24,453 bases of DNA, taken from Peptococcaceae bacterium UBA2264 (GTDB taxonomy: Bacteria > Bacillota > Desulfitobacteriia > Desulfitobacteriales > Desulfitobacteriaceae). Of the stretch, positions 7,401 through 15,543 are shown in pieces. Under the pieces are notes generated by a model. That model worked only from the letters and a program-made list of their open reading frames with translations, did no database searches and was not told the DNA's origin. The position numbers and the translations under genes were made by a program. How positions within the stretch are numbered: position 1 is the first letter of the stretch; each line of letters begins with the position of its first letter. The stretch lies in NCBI GenBank assembly GCA_002347475.1, contig DDXI01000050.1, positions 1-24,453 on the forward strand. The letters are read 5' to 3'.

Positions 7401-9077
7401 TTATTTTCTTTGGGCCACCTGCCACAATTCCCGGGCATGTTTACGGGTAATTTCCGCTGGTCCTCCACCCAACATCCTGGCCAATTCCTCAATTCGTTCC
7501 TCTCCTTCCAGGTGTTGCACCTTTGTATAAGTCCTCTGACCATCAGTTTCTTTAAAAATACCAAAATGTTCCCTGGAATGTGCGGCTACCGCAGCATTAT
7601 GAGTAATACACAAGACCTGTTTGCTTTCCGAGATATGGGCAAGTTTTTCAGCAACTTTTTGGATAGTACGCCCACCCACACCGCTGTCCACTTCATCGAA
7701 AATAAAGGTATCCACTTTCTCTGCCTGAGCCAGAAGTGTCTTCAAAGCCAACATCAGACGGGACATCTCGCCCCCCGACGCTACCTTAGCCAAAGGTTTC
7801 AGGGGTTCTCCCGGGTTAGCTGAAAAATAAAATTCGATTTCTTCAGCTCCGCCTTCCGCAGGTTCTGCAAGTTCCCGCAAACGAACTTCAACCTGACTCT
7901 GTTCCAAACCGAGATCTGCCAATTGTTCAAGCCAATCACTCTCTAACCTTGCAGCCTGCTCCTGCCGTTTACTGCTTAAAATTCGGGCTTGTTTCCAGTA
8001 ATTCTGCTCTGCTTCTTCTATCTCTGCCCTCAATATTCCGGCTTGTTGATCCAGCTCAGTTATATTCTGAAGTTCCAGGTACAATTTTTCCCGGGTATTG
8101 AGAACATCCTTTAGGGTTGAACCGTATTTACGCAGCCGATACAGCTGCCCCTGCCGTTCTTCTATTTGGTCCAGTTTTCCCGGATCAAACTCCAAATTTT
8201 CCCGGTAGGAACGTATTTGGCCGGCCATATCTTCTGCCATAAAATAGAGTGATTCTGCCAGCCCGACAAAATGCTGGCTCCCGGGATCCAAACGGGCTAA
8301 TTCCTGTGCGGCTTTAAGGGAACGTCCCAGCAAATCATATACTGCCAAAGTGTTCGAGGTACTGTCATAAAGATCTGCATAGATACCGGCCAAGAGACTC
8401 ATGATTCGTTCGGCATTGCTTAGCCGTTGTTTTTCCTGTTCCAGACTGTCTTCTTCTCCAGGAAGCGGGTCGACCTGATCAATCTCCTCGATTTGAAAAC
8501 GCAGGAAGTCCTCCTTTTGTTTTCTTTCAGCAGAAGACCGGGTTAACCGGTGCTCCCGCTGCCGAAGACTCTTATATTGGCGGGCCGCGGAACTCACCTG
8601 TTTCACTAGTTCCTGTTGGGCTGAACCACCCAGGGAATCCAGGAGGTCGCGATGATTTTCTGCTCTGAAAAGAGAAAGATGCTCCATTTGACCATGAATA
8701 TCTACCAGGCCTTCACAAAGTCCGCGATAAATATTCAGGGGAATAGTCCGTCCCTGAACCCGACAGATATTTCTGCCAGAAGAGTTAAGTTCCCGATAGA
8801 GAAAAAGCAGCCCCTCTTCGTAATCATAACCCTCTTTTTCCAGCCGGGCAAGGACAGGAGAAGGAATATCAGAAAATACGCCTTCAATACGGGCCTGATC
8901 AGCGCCATGTCTTATAAAGTCTGCATTCGCTCGTCCGCCTAACAGAACTCCCAAAGCATCGATCAACATGGATTTGCCGGCTCCGGTTTCACCGCTGAAA
9001 ACTGTTAACCCCTTGGTAAACGTCAGCGTTACCTCTTCCATAAGCCCGAAATTAACCACCTTAAATTCCGCGAGCAC
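7401..9077 (-). CDS. recN: DNA repair ATPase RecN
   Basis: RecN is an SMC-like protein that gathers and tethers DNA ends at double-strand breaks. The 558-aa product has an ABC-type head split by a coiled coil: Walker A GETGAGKS (29-36) at the N-terminus, a long Glu/Gln/Leu-rich helical region (about 150-360), then the signature SGGEMSRLMLALK and Walker B TFIFDEVDSGVGG near the C-terminus. The length is near the Bacillus protein (576). The start is GTG 9077 with AGGAGG seven bases upstream. It follows argR within 11 bases, the standard argR-recN order, and is followed by spo0A. Confidence 0.97.
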   Translation of the reverse strand: MLAEFKVVNFGLMEEVTLTFTKGLTVFSGETGAGKSMLIDALGVLLGGRANADFIRHGADQARIEGVFSDIPSPVLARLEKEGYDYEEGLLFLYRELNSSGRNICRVQGRTIPLNIYRGLCEGLVDIHGQMEHLSLFRAENHRDLLDSLGGSAQQELVKQVSSAARQYKSLRQREHRLTRSSAERKQKEDFLRFQIEEIDQVDPLPGEEDSLEQEKQRLSNAERIMSLLAGIYADLYDSTSNTLAVYDLLGRSLKAAQELARLDPGSQHFVGLAESLYFMAEDMAGQIRSYRENLEFDPGKLDQIEERQGQLYRLRKYGSTLKDVLNTREKLYLELQNITELDQQAGILRAEIEEAEQNYWKQARILSSKRQEQAARLESDWLEQLADLGLEQSQVEVRLRELAEPAEGGAEEIEFYFSANPGEPLKPLAKVASGGEMSRLMLALKTLLAQAEKVDTFIFDEVDSGVGGRTIQKVAEKLAHISESKQVLCITHNAAVAAHSREHFGIFKETDGQRTYTKVQHLEGEERIEELARMLGGGPAEITRKHARELWQVAQRK

Positions 9078-9088
9078 GGCCCAACCTC

Positions 9089-9541
9089 CTATCCCAACAA
9101 ATCATAAATCCGTTTACAGACAACAGCGGCAGCTTCTTTTGGTTTTACGACCAGGAGAATGGTATCATCTCCTGCTACAGTTCCGATAACTTCCAGCCAA
9201 TTGCTGTTATCTATGATTGAAGCCAAGGCATGGGCATTGCCCGGCAGTGTTCTGATCAAAACAAGGTTTTCACTGTCATCCACAGAGACGACAGTCTCCC
9301 GCAAAATCCGTTTCAGGCGTTCCTGATTATTCAAAGGGTATTGTTCGGCAGGAATTGCATAATGATATTCATCATCATTACCGGGTATTTTGATCAGCCC
9401 CAACTCCTTGATATCCCGGGAAACAGTCGCCTGGGTAACCACAAAGCCTGCCTCGAGCAATTTTTTAGCCAAATCCTCCTGCGTCCGGATAATCTCTTTG
9501 CTTATTATTTCCTGAATCTTGATGTGCCGACGGGTTTTCAC
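9089..9541 (-). CDS. argR: Arginine repressor ArgR/AhrC
   Basis: This is the arginine-dependent repressor of arginine synthesis and activator of catabolism. The 150-aa protein has the N-terminal winged-helix domain (about 1-70, with TQEDLAKKLLEAG and TQATVSRDIKELGLIK) and the C-terminal arginine-binding, hexamer-forming domain ending with GTVAGDDTILLVV. The length is exactly that of the family. The start is GTG 9541; GGGAGG lies seven bases upstream, inside the preceding small ORF. The GTG overlaps that ORF's TGA stop as GTGA, so the two are probably translationally coupled. It belongs to the dxs-tlyA-nadK-argR-recN cluster. Confidence 0.96.
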   Translation of the reverse strand: MKTRRHIKIQEIISKEIIRTQEDLAKKLLEAGFVVTQATVSRDIKELGLIKIPGNDDEYHYAIPAEQYPLNNQERLKRILRETVVSVDDSENLVLIRTLPGNAHALASIIDNSNWLEVIGTVAGDDTILLVVKPKEAAAVVCKRIYDLLG

Positions 9542-9675
9542 TTCTCAACCTCCCTGTTTTTTTGCACCATAACCCAGTAAGGACTTTTTTCTCCCTGATT
9601 TAGGTACCGACCTTCAAGCACACTATAGTCCTGTTTAGGCAACAAACCCTGGATATCCCTGAGTTCTCTGAACAT
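9538..9675 (-). CDS. Small 45-residue protein between nadK and argR
   Basis: The frame begins at ATG 9675, two bases after the nadK stop, and ends with a TGA overlapping the argR GTG start (GTGA). GAGGGA lies eight bases before the ATG. The product starts MFRELRDIQG, contains DYSVLEGRYLNQGEKSPYWV and ends with the charged tail QKNREVEK; it has no signal peptide or membrane segment. I do not recognise the family. The tight fit on both sides and the binding site make it a likely real gene, possibly coupling translation from nadK to argR. It could instead be a leader ORF whose only job is to place the argR ribosome binding site. Confidence 0.66.
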   Translation of the reverse strand: MFRELRDIQGLLPKQDYSVLEGRYLNQGEKSPYWVMVQKNREVEK

Positions 9676-9676
9676 C

Positions 9677-10483
9677 TTAACGATCCCTCAGTTTTTCGCG
9701 AATGACAGTGGAGAAACTGCGGCTGCCCAAGCGAATCAGCAGGGCTTTCAGCGGTGATTTCGTTATTATTACCGACTCACCGGGAAACAAGATTTTTCTG
9801 CCCCGACCATCGAAGTTGACATTGCATGTACGGTCCTGATCTACTTCCACTTCAATCGTTTCATGATCTGAAACCACCATTGGCCGGGCGGAAAGAGAGT
9901 GTGTAGCGATAGGTGTAATAATAATGGCTTCCACATCAGGGCTTACAATCGGCCCGCCTGCTGATAAGGAGTAAGCTGTTGAACCTGTCGGAGTTGCCAC
10001 GATCAGACCGTCGGCCGGGTAAGAAAGAGAGGGCTCCCCCGATAAATTAACCTTGATTGTAATGATCCCCTCATCACTTTCTCTGGAAAATACCACGTCA
10101 TTGAGCACTGTCACTGACTTATCTTTTTTGCCAGGACGTTTTAGAACAACATTCAACATTAAACGTTCTTCTATTTGATAATCTCCGCTTAAAACTTTCT
10201 CCAGGGAAACAAATACCTTGTCTTTCTCGATTTCACACAGAAAACCCAGGCGCCCCATATTAACTCCTAAAACCGGAATTCTCATGGCCGCTGCCTCTCT
10301 GGCAGCTTTCAGCAATGTTCCGTCACCGCCCAAAGAAATAATGAAGCTAATGTCCTGGTTCTCCGTTTCCGATCCGTCAGCGAGAACCTCCAGCTGTCTG
10401 TCACTTAACCACCGAGTAAGCTGTACAGTCAATTGCTGGATTTCCGGCTTGCTGCTGTTAAGCCATAAACCAACTTTTTTCAT
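9677..10483 (-). CDS. nadK: NAD kinase
   Basis: NadK phosphorylates NAD+ to NADP+. The 268-aa product carries GGDGT (52-56) in IISLGGDGTLLKA, the LNDVVFSR segment, and SYPADGLIVATPTGSTAYSLSAGGP, the nucleotide-binding core of the ATP-NAD kinase family. Length is normal for the short Firmicute form. It starts at ATG 10483, one base beyond the short gap after the tlyA stop, with only a weak AAGG nearby; translation is probably coupled to tlyA. It lies between tlyA and the 45-aa ORF that leads into argR. Confidence 0.96.
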   Translation of the reverse strand: MKKVGLWLNSSKPEIQQLTVQLTRWLSDRQLEVLADGSETENQDISFIISLGGDGTLLKAAREAAAMRIPVLGVNMGRLGFLCEIEKDKVFVSLEKVLSGDYQIEERLMLNVVLKRPGKKDKSVTVLNDVVFSRESDEGIITIKVNLSGEPSLSYPADGLIVATPTGSTAYSLSAGGPIVSPDVEAIIITPIATHSLSARPMVVSDHETIEVEVDQDRTCNVNFDGRGRKILFPGESVIITKSPLKALLIRLGSRSFSTVIREKLRDR

Positions 10484-10487
10484 ACCT

Positions 10488-11303
10488 TCATTTCGTCTCC
10501 CTCTGAGCTTTCGCCACGAGATTTTCTGTCAATGTCGCCATATCGTCAGCTGTGGACTCTCCGCAGGAAAGCCAAGCCAGATATTCAATATTACCTTCCG
10601 GCCCCCGGATCGGAGAATAATGTACTCCTCTGATCCCAAAGCCATTTTTCCGGGCTTCCTCAAGGACATGGTCCAGAACCTGACAATGAACGGCAGGATC
10701 TTTAACAACTCCTTTTTTGCCCACTTTCTCCCGTCCGGCTTCAAACTGAGGTTTAATCAGAATTACTGCCTGACCGTTTTCCTTTAATATGGCCCGCATA
10801 GCAGGAAAGATTTTAGTAACGGAAATAAAAGCTACATCAGAAACAACCCAATCCACTTTTTGCGGCAAGGATGTTTCGTTAAGATAACGGGCATTGACTC
10901 TCTCCATGGTCACAACGCGGGGATCGGTGCGTAATTTCCAGTCTAACTGGCCATAACCCACGTCAATGGCATAAACCTTGGCCGCTCCGTTCTGTAAAAG
11001 GCAATCAGTAAATCCCCCGGTTGAGGCTCCGATATCCGCCACAACCTGATCATGGAAGTCCAGCTGGAAAACTTCTATCGCTTTAGCCAGTTTCAAACCG
11101 CCGCGTGAAACATAAGCCAGTTTCTCACCCTTGAGTTCCAGTATTATATTCTCAGCCACTTCCATCCCTGGTTTCTCCAAACGCAATCCCTCGGCAAAAA
11201 CTGCCCCAGCCATAATCAGGGATTTGGCCTTTTCCCGACTCGGAGCTAATCCCTGTTTGACCATCAGCAGATCGAGACGCTCTTTCCCTTTGTTCTTACC
11301 CAC
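10488..11303 (-). CDS. tlyA: TlyA-family rRNA methyltransferase (S4 plus FtsJ-like domain)
   Basis: The 271-aa protein has an N-terminal S4 RNA-binding domain (about 9-70, KERLDLLMVKQGLAPSREKA) and an FtsJ/RrmJ-type SAM methyltransferase domain with motif I VADIGASTGGFTD (88-100) and DVGYGQLDWKL. Relatives 2'-O-methylate rRNA cytidines (TlyA) or are annotated as hemolysin A / YqxC. The start is GTG 11303, with AGGGGG five bases upstream. It follows dxs, as in Bacillus, but after a 118-base gap with its own probable promoter and a palindrome. Methylation target is inferred from the family. Confidence 0.93.
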   Translation of the reverse strand: MGKNKGKERLDLLMVKQGLAPSREKAKSLIMAGAVFAEGLRLEKPGMEVAENIILELKGEKLAYVSRGGLKLAKAIEVFQLDFHDQVVADIGASTGGFTDCLLQNGAAKVYAIDVGYGQLDWKLRTDPRVVTMERVNARYLNETSLPQKVDWVVSDVAFISVTKIFPAMRAILKENGQAVILIKPQFEAGREKVGKKGVVKDPAVHCQVLDHVLEEARKNGFGIRGVHYSPIRGPEGNIEYLAWLSCGESTADDMATLTENLVAKAQRETK

Positions 11304-11323
11304 AATTACCCCCTAAATGCACT

Positions 11324-11338
11324 GTTCGGGACCCGAAC
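11324..11338. repeat. Perfect 15-base palindrome in the tlyA leader
   Basis: GTTCGGG and CCCGAAC flank a single central base. It lies 21 bases upstream of the tlyA start and downstream of the candidate promoter, so it would be in the mRNA leader or act as an operator. It has no T-tail and is not a terminator. Confidence 0.6.
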
Positions 11339-11371
11339 CGCATTCATTATCCAACCAGATCATCCACTGAA

Positions 11372-11377
11372 ATTATA
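11372..11377 (-). promoter_or_regulatory. Candidate -10 element for tlyA
   Basis: A perfect TATAAT on the minus strand, about 70 bases before the tlyA start in the only sizeable gap between dxs and spo0A. The -35 position reads roughly TGTAAT, a poor match, so either an activator is needed or the element is fortuitous. Confidence 0.35.
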
Positions 11378-11421
11378 CAGAAAAATCAGACCTTATTACA
11401 TAGCAAAAAGAATCATAAATA

Positions 11422-13338
11422 TCAAATTCCGATCCTGATCCTGGTAGAGCGCTTCAATTTGAATTTTGTCTCCCGGGCCTCCAACTTGACAAATGCTCCC
11501 ACAATACCCTGGACTGACAAGCCATACATTTCATGCAGCTGGGATATTGATCCCTGCTCCACAAAATCAGGATAACCCAGTCTTTCCACGGCAACATCAT
11601 TCAGGCCCTCATCCGCAAGCAGTTCCAAAACAGCTCCTCCCATACCACCTGCCAGAATGTTGTCTTCCACTGTAATAAGACGTTTGCTCAAACCAGCATA
11701 CCGCAGGATCAGTTCGCTATCCAAAGGATAAATATAGCGCAGGTTAATCACAGCTGTCTCTATCCCACGCTGTTTTAGCTCCTGTGCTGCCAGCAGACAG
11801 GTGTTCACAACCGGGCCGGCAGCAATAATAGTTAAATCATGCCCGTCCCGCAGAAGTTCAGCCTTACCCAAAGGTATTTCCCTGCCATTCTCCTGTACCG
11901 TCACACCCTGACCCACGGAGCGGGGATAACGCACAGCTACCGGTCTTTCCAACCGGAAAGCAGTATATAACATCTGGCGCAACTCATTTTCATCCTTAGG
12001 AGCCATCAGAACCAGATTAGGGATACTGCGCAAGAAAGAAATATCAAAAAGACCATGATGGGTTGGACCGTCATTGCCAACAACTCCAGCCCTGTCTACG
12101 GCCAAAACTACGTTAGCCCCGGTCAAACAAACATCCTGCAGGATCTGATCATAAGCCCTTTGCAGAAACGTGGAATAGATGGCTACAACCGGTTTTAAGC
12201 CGCTGATAGCCAAAGCTGCAGCAAAGGTCACGGCATGTTCTTCAGCAATTCCCACATCAAAAAAGCGCTCCGGAAATTGCCTGGCGAACTGACCGAGTCC
12301 TGTTCCGGTAGGCATAGCAGCCGTAATAGCCACTATTTTAGGATCTGCAGCGGCTATGTCACATATTGTTTGTCCGAATATTTGCGTATATGTCGGCGGG
12401 GCCGGCTTCCTGATAATTTTACCTGTCGTCTCTTCAAATGGTCCTACGCCGTGAAACAGATCAGGATCCCGCTCAGCCGGCAAATAGCCCTTGCCTTTGC
12501 GGGTCACTACATGCAGCAGAATAGGGCCTTTCTTTTGTTTGGCCTGTTCTAGGACCTGTTCCAAAAGTTTGGAATCATGCCCGTCATAAGGGCCTAAATA
12601 AGTAAAACCCAGTTCTTCAAACCACATGCCGGGTACCAGAAGATATTTTATTTTTGATTTAGCCCTTGTAGCAGCTTTGGTTATCTTAAAACCAATCCTG
12701 GGGATACTCTTCAAAAGACCTTTGACATCGGCTTTACGTTTTTCATAGCGCGGGTCTGTCCGCAAACGATTCAGATACGAAGATAAGGCCCCAACATTAG
12801 GGGAAATAAACATCTTATTATCATTCAGTATCACCAGCAAATCCGTTCCGCTATGCCCGGCATGATTCAAGGCTTCGTAAGCCATACCTCCGGTCATGGC
12901 ACCATCCCCAATGATGGCTGCAACACTATAATTTTCCCCGGAAAAATCCCGGGCTTTGGCAAAACCAACTGCGGCGGAAATCGAGGTGCTGGCATGACCG
13001 GTTTCAAAACAATCGTGAGGGCTTTCCGAACGTTTGGGAAAACCGGAAAGTCCATTATATAACCTTAAACTTTTGAATTCCGACAGACGACCGGTGACCA
13101 TCTTATGAATATAGGTCTGATGTCCGACATCCCAGATCAGCTTGTCACGGGGACTATCGAATACGCGATGCAGGGCTAAAGTCAATTCCACAACACCTAA
13201 ATTAGGTGCCAGATGACCTCCATTGCTGGAGACAACAGTGATTATTTCCTGACGTATTTCCTGCGCCAGGGTCTTCAATTCCTCCCAATTCAAAGCCCGT
13301 AAGTCTGCAGGCTCACGAATCCCTTCGAGCAGCCCCAT
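11422..13338 (-). CDS. dxs: 1-deoxy-D-xylulose-5-phosphate synthase
   Basis: Dxs condenses pyruvate and glyceraldehyde-3-phosphate with thiamine diphosphate, the first step of the MEP isoprenoid pathway. The 638-aa product has the transketolase-like layout: IWDVGHQTYIHK near the N-terminus, the thiamine diphosphate motif starting GDGAMTGG with NDN about 25 residues later, a central pyrimidine-binding domain with GIAEEHAVTFAAALA and DRAGVVGNDGPTHHG, and the C-terminal transketolase domain. The last ~20 residues are unusually basic (KFKLKRSTRIRIGI). GGGAGG lies eight bases before ATG 13338. The start overlaps the preceding membrane-protein gene by 26 bases. Confidence 0.97.
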   Translation of the reverse strand: MGLLEGIREPADLRALNWEELKTLAQEIRQEIITVVSSNGGHLAPNLGVVELTLALHRVFDSPRDKLIWDVGHQTYIHKMVTGRLSEFKSLRLYNGLSGFPKRSESPHDCFETGHASTSISAAVGFAKARDFSGENYSVAAIIGDGAMTGGMAYEALNHAGHSGTDLLVILNDNKMFISPNVGALSSYLNRLRTDPRYEKRKADVKGLLKSIPRIGFKITKAATRAKSKIKYLLVPGMWFEELGFTYLGPYDGHDSKLLEQVLEQAKQKKGPILLHVVTRKGKGYLPAERDPDLFHGVGPFEETTGKIIRKPAPPTYTQIFGQTICDIAAADPKIVAITAAMPTGTGLGQFARQFPERFFDVGIAEEHAVTFAAALAISGLKPVVAIYSTFLQRAYDQILQDVCLTGANVVLAVDRAGVVGNDGPTHHGLFDISFLRSIPNLVLMAPKDENELRQMLYTAFRLERPVAVRYPRSVGQGVTVQENGREIPLGKAELLRDGHDLTIIAAGPVVNTCLLAAQELKQRGIETAVINLRYIYPLDSELILRYAGLSKRLITVEDNILAGGMGGAVLELLADEGLNDVAVERLGYPDFVEQGSISQLHEMYGLSVQGIVGAFVKLEARETKFKLKRSTRIRIGI

Positions 13339-13924
13339 TTTTTCTTCCTCCCCGTTTTTTCAGTTGCGTCAAATTGAGGCCTGTAACTTTTTCGAAGCTT
13401 GCCACAATCCCTCCAACCACACCGATAATCTGATTGGCCTCCCGGATGGCAAATGATTTACCCATAGCTTTGCCTGTTATATTCAAAGATGCCGCTAAAG
13501 CCAGCATGCCGGTACTGAACCATATTTCATGAACCTGCAAAGAAGGATAAGAAAGCATTATATCAAGTATAATTGTGGCTACCATAACTCCGCTGAGAGT
13601 ACCAGCAATATCCCCCACGATATCATTAGTGAAATTTGCTACTTTATCAGCATTGCGAACCAGGTAAACGGCTTGCCGGGCACCAAAAACCCGATTAGCC
13701 GCCCGGGCATGGTGCGGGGCTTCACTGGCAGCTGTCGCTGCAATACCCACTATATCAAATATTACACCAGTCCCGATTACCACCAATAACAAGATGTAGG
13801 TTAGGACTGGAGAAGTATGCCTTATTAATAATTGCGAACCAAAACCCACAGTTGCAGCAAGAATAAAGCTGCCTAAAAAAACAACCGGTATATGTTTCCA
13901 GCCATTTTTCTTTTTCCCGGCCAA
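13313..13924 (-). CDS. Integral membrane protein, CNNM/CorB (DUF21)-like
   Basis: The 203-aa protein has about four hydrophobic segments (roughly 13-34, 39-64, 105-125 and 133-150) and a basic C-terminal tail. The stretch IGTGVIFDIVGIAATAASEAP followed by KVANFTNDIVGDIAGTLSG resembles the transmembrane core of CNNM/CorB proteins, but there are no CBS domains. I call it a compact CorB-like protein; transport of Mg2+ or Co2+ is only inferred. The start is TTG 13924 with GGGAGG seven bases upstream. Its last 26 bases overlap dxs, so the two are co-translated. A weaker reading is simply a conserved clostridial membrane protein of unknown function. Confidence 0.72.
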   Translation of the reverse strand: MAGKKKNGWKHIPVVFLGSFILAATVGFGSQLLIRHTSPVLTYILLLVVIGTGVIFDIVGIAATAASEAPHHARAANRVFGARQAVYLVRNADKVANFTNDIVGDIAGTLSGVMVATIILDIMLSYPSLQVHEIWFSTGMLALAASLNITGKAMGKSFAIREANQIIGVVGGIVASFEKVTGLNLTQLKKRGGRKNGAARRDS

Positions 13925-13958
13925 TCTCTAACCTCCCAAAAACAATACCCCCTGCTTA

Positions 13959-14399
13959 TCAAACAAGCAACCCGATAGCCATTCCGACCAAAGCACCGCC
14001 AAACACCTCAAAGGGGGTATGCCCGATCACTTCCTTCAGTCTTTTCTGGGCCAGATCAGAACCCATGTAGAAGCGCTCCACCAGTTGATTTAAGACCTCG
14101 GCTTGCTTACCAGACGCCCACCTGACCCCTGCCGCATCATACATTACAACTAAAGCAAAGACGGCAGAGACCGCAAAAAGAGGGGAACCCCAACCAGAGT
14201 ATTTACCGGCCCCCAAAGCAGCAGCACATACAATAGCAGCATGGGAACTGGGGAAAGCTCCGGAACTCATAATCAACCTGGGATCAAGATTTCCCCGCAG
14301 AAATAAAGCAAGCAGCACTTTAATGATCTGGGCAGTCAGCCAGGCAATTACTGCCGAAACAAGTATTGTATTATCAAGAATTTCCGACACTATTGTCAT
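13959..14399 (-). CDS. Divergent PAP2 (DUF212) family membrane protein
   Basis: The 146-aa protein has several hydrophobic segments and the DUF212 hallmarks: SSGAFPSSHAA (45-55), MYDAAGVR (86-93) and GHTPFEV (126-132). These resemble the phosphatase motifs of PAP2 acid phosphatases, implying a membrane phosphatase acting on lipid phosphates; that activity is not proven for the family. AAGAGGT lies five bases before ATG 14399. It follows ispA within ten bases, so its substrate could be an isoprenyl phosphate. That link is inference from position. Confidence 0.87.
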   Translation of the reverse strand: MTIVSEILDNTILVSAVIAWLTAQIIKVLLALFLRGNLDPRLIMSSGAFPSSHAAIVCAAALGAGKYSGWGSPLFAVSAVFALVVMYDAAGVRWASGKQAEVLNQLVERFYMGSDLAQKRLKEVIGHTPFEVFGGALVGMAIGLLV

Positions 14400-14409
14400 G
14401 ATATACCTC

Positions 14410-15276
14410 TTAATGCTGACGGTTTTTCATATATTCAGCCAGTTGGGCCAGGAACCGGCCCCGCTCCCCAAAACATTCCAGAGCCTCCAGAGCTTTGCTG
14501 GTCTGGGCATGCAGGCATTCCCTGGCTTTCTCCAGGCCCATCAAGAATGGATAAGTGGCTTTAGCATTTTTCTGGTCACTGCCCACCGGTTTACCCAGGA
14601 TCTGACTGTCTCCCTCAATATCCAAAATATCATCCTTGATCTGAAAAGCCAGGCCCAGGGCTTGAGCATAGCGGGTTAAGGTCTCTATCTGATCTTCCCG
14701 GCCTCCGCCCAGGATTGCGCCCAGACGAACTGAGACTTGCAATAAAGCCCCGGTCTTTTTTCTGTTAATATCTTCTATTTCACTCAAGGTCAAATCCTTG
14801 CCTTCTCCATCCAGATCAAGAACTTGCCCGCCAACCATTCCCAGCCTGCCGGCAGCAACGGCCACTTCATGCAGAACACGCAGCTGCAGCTCGGCAGGAA
14901 AACTCATCCTGGAGGAAAGCAGTTCAAAAGCGTAAGTTAATAAGCCATCACCGGCTAAAATAGCATATCCTTCACCAAATACTTTGTGATTGGTTAGTTT
15001 ACCCCGGCGGTAATCATCGTTGTCCATGGCAGGCAGATCATCGTGGATCAAGGAATAAGTATGGATAAGTTCCAAAGCCACCGCAGCCGGTAAAACATCC
15101 TGAATATTGCCTCCGACACATTCCGCTGTCGCCAGGGCCAGGACCGGACGGATGCGTTTGCCGCCAGCAAACAAAGAATAGTACATGCTTTTGCTCATCA
15201 GGTCTTCAGTCCAGGGCATATCTTTAATATATTGCTCCACTATCTGAAGGTAGCTATCGTACGAGGTTTTGAACAT
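14410..15276 (-). CDS. ispA: Geranyl/farnesyl diphosphate synthase
   Basis: IspA builds C15 farnesyl diphosphate from DMAPP and IPP. The 288-aa product has GGKRIRP (38-44), the first Asp-rich motif DDLPAMD (Asp79, Asp80, Asp85) and the second Asp-rich motif DDILD followed by the short-chain synthase context IEGDSQILGKPVGSD. The residues before the first Asp-rich motif (HTYSLIH) fit bacterial FPP synthases. GAGG lies seven bases before ATG 15276, at the end of xseB. The order xseA-xseB-ispA-dxs is the Bacillus order with two membrane-protein genes inserted. Confidence 0.95.
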   Translation of the reverse strand: MFKTSYDSYLQIVEQYIKDMPWTEDLMSKSMYYSLFAGGKRIRPVLALATAECVGGNIQDVLPAAVALELIHTYSLIHDDLPAMDNDDYRRGKLTNHKVFGEGYAILAGDGLLTYAFELLSSRMSFPAELQLRVLHEVAVAAGRLGMVGGQVLDLDGEGKDLTLSEIEDINRKKTGALLQVSVRLGAILGGGREDQIETLTRYAQALGLAFQIKDDILDIEGDSQILGKPVGSDQKNAKATYPFLMGLEKARECLHAQTSKALEALECFGERGRFLAQLAEYMKNRQH

Positions 15277-15285
15277 TATTCAGCC

Positions 15286-15540
15286 TCATCCTTCCACAAT
15301 AAAACTTGCTGACTCTACCTGCAGTTCGCCCTGCGGGCCTTGCAGGAGCAGCTCCATTTGCTGCTCAGCCTTATCCAGCAAGGCTGTACAATGCTGCACA
15401 AGCTCCACACCATCGCGAAAGAGGGCCAGAGAAGTCTCCAGGGTTATTTCTTTTTCTTCCAAAGCTGCCACTATCTCTTCCAGGCGCTTAATCCCGGTTT
15501 CAAAATCCGGAACCTGCCTGGGATTATCCTCATTTCTCAT
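15286..15540 (-). CDS. xseB: Exodeoxyribonuclease VII small subunit
   Basis: XseB partners XseA to degrade single-stranded DNA to oligonucleotides. The 84-aa product shows the family core DFETGIKRLEEIVAALE, then LETSLALFRDGVELVQHC, which form a helical hairpin. Length fits (E. coli 80). AAGGAG precedes ATG 15540 by nine bases and lies at the end of xseA, three bases apart, so the two subunits are produced together. Confidence 0.96.
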   Translation of the reverse strand: MRNEDNPRQVPDFETGIKRLEEIVAALEEKEITLETSLALFRDGVELVQHCTALLDKAEQQMELLLQGPQGELQVESASFIVEG

Positions 15541-15543
15541 TGT

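Noticed and set aside
11324..11338. GTTCGGG-A-CCCGAAC as a LexA/SOS box
   Set aside because: The Firmicute SOS box is GAAC-N4-GTTC; here the half-sites are in the opposite order and spacing.
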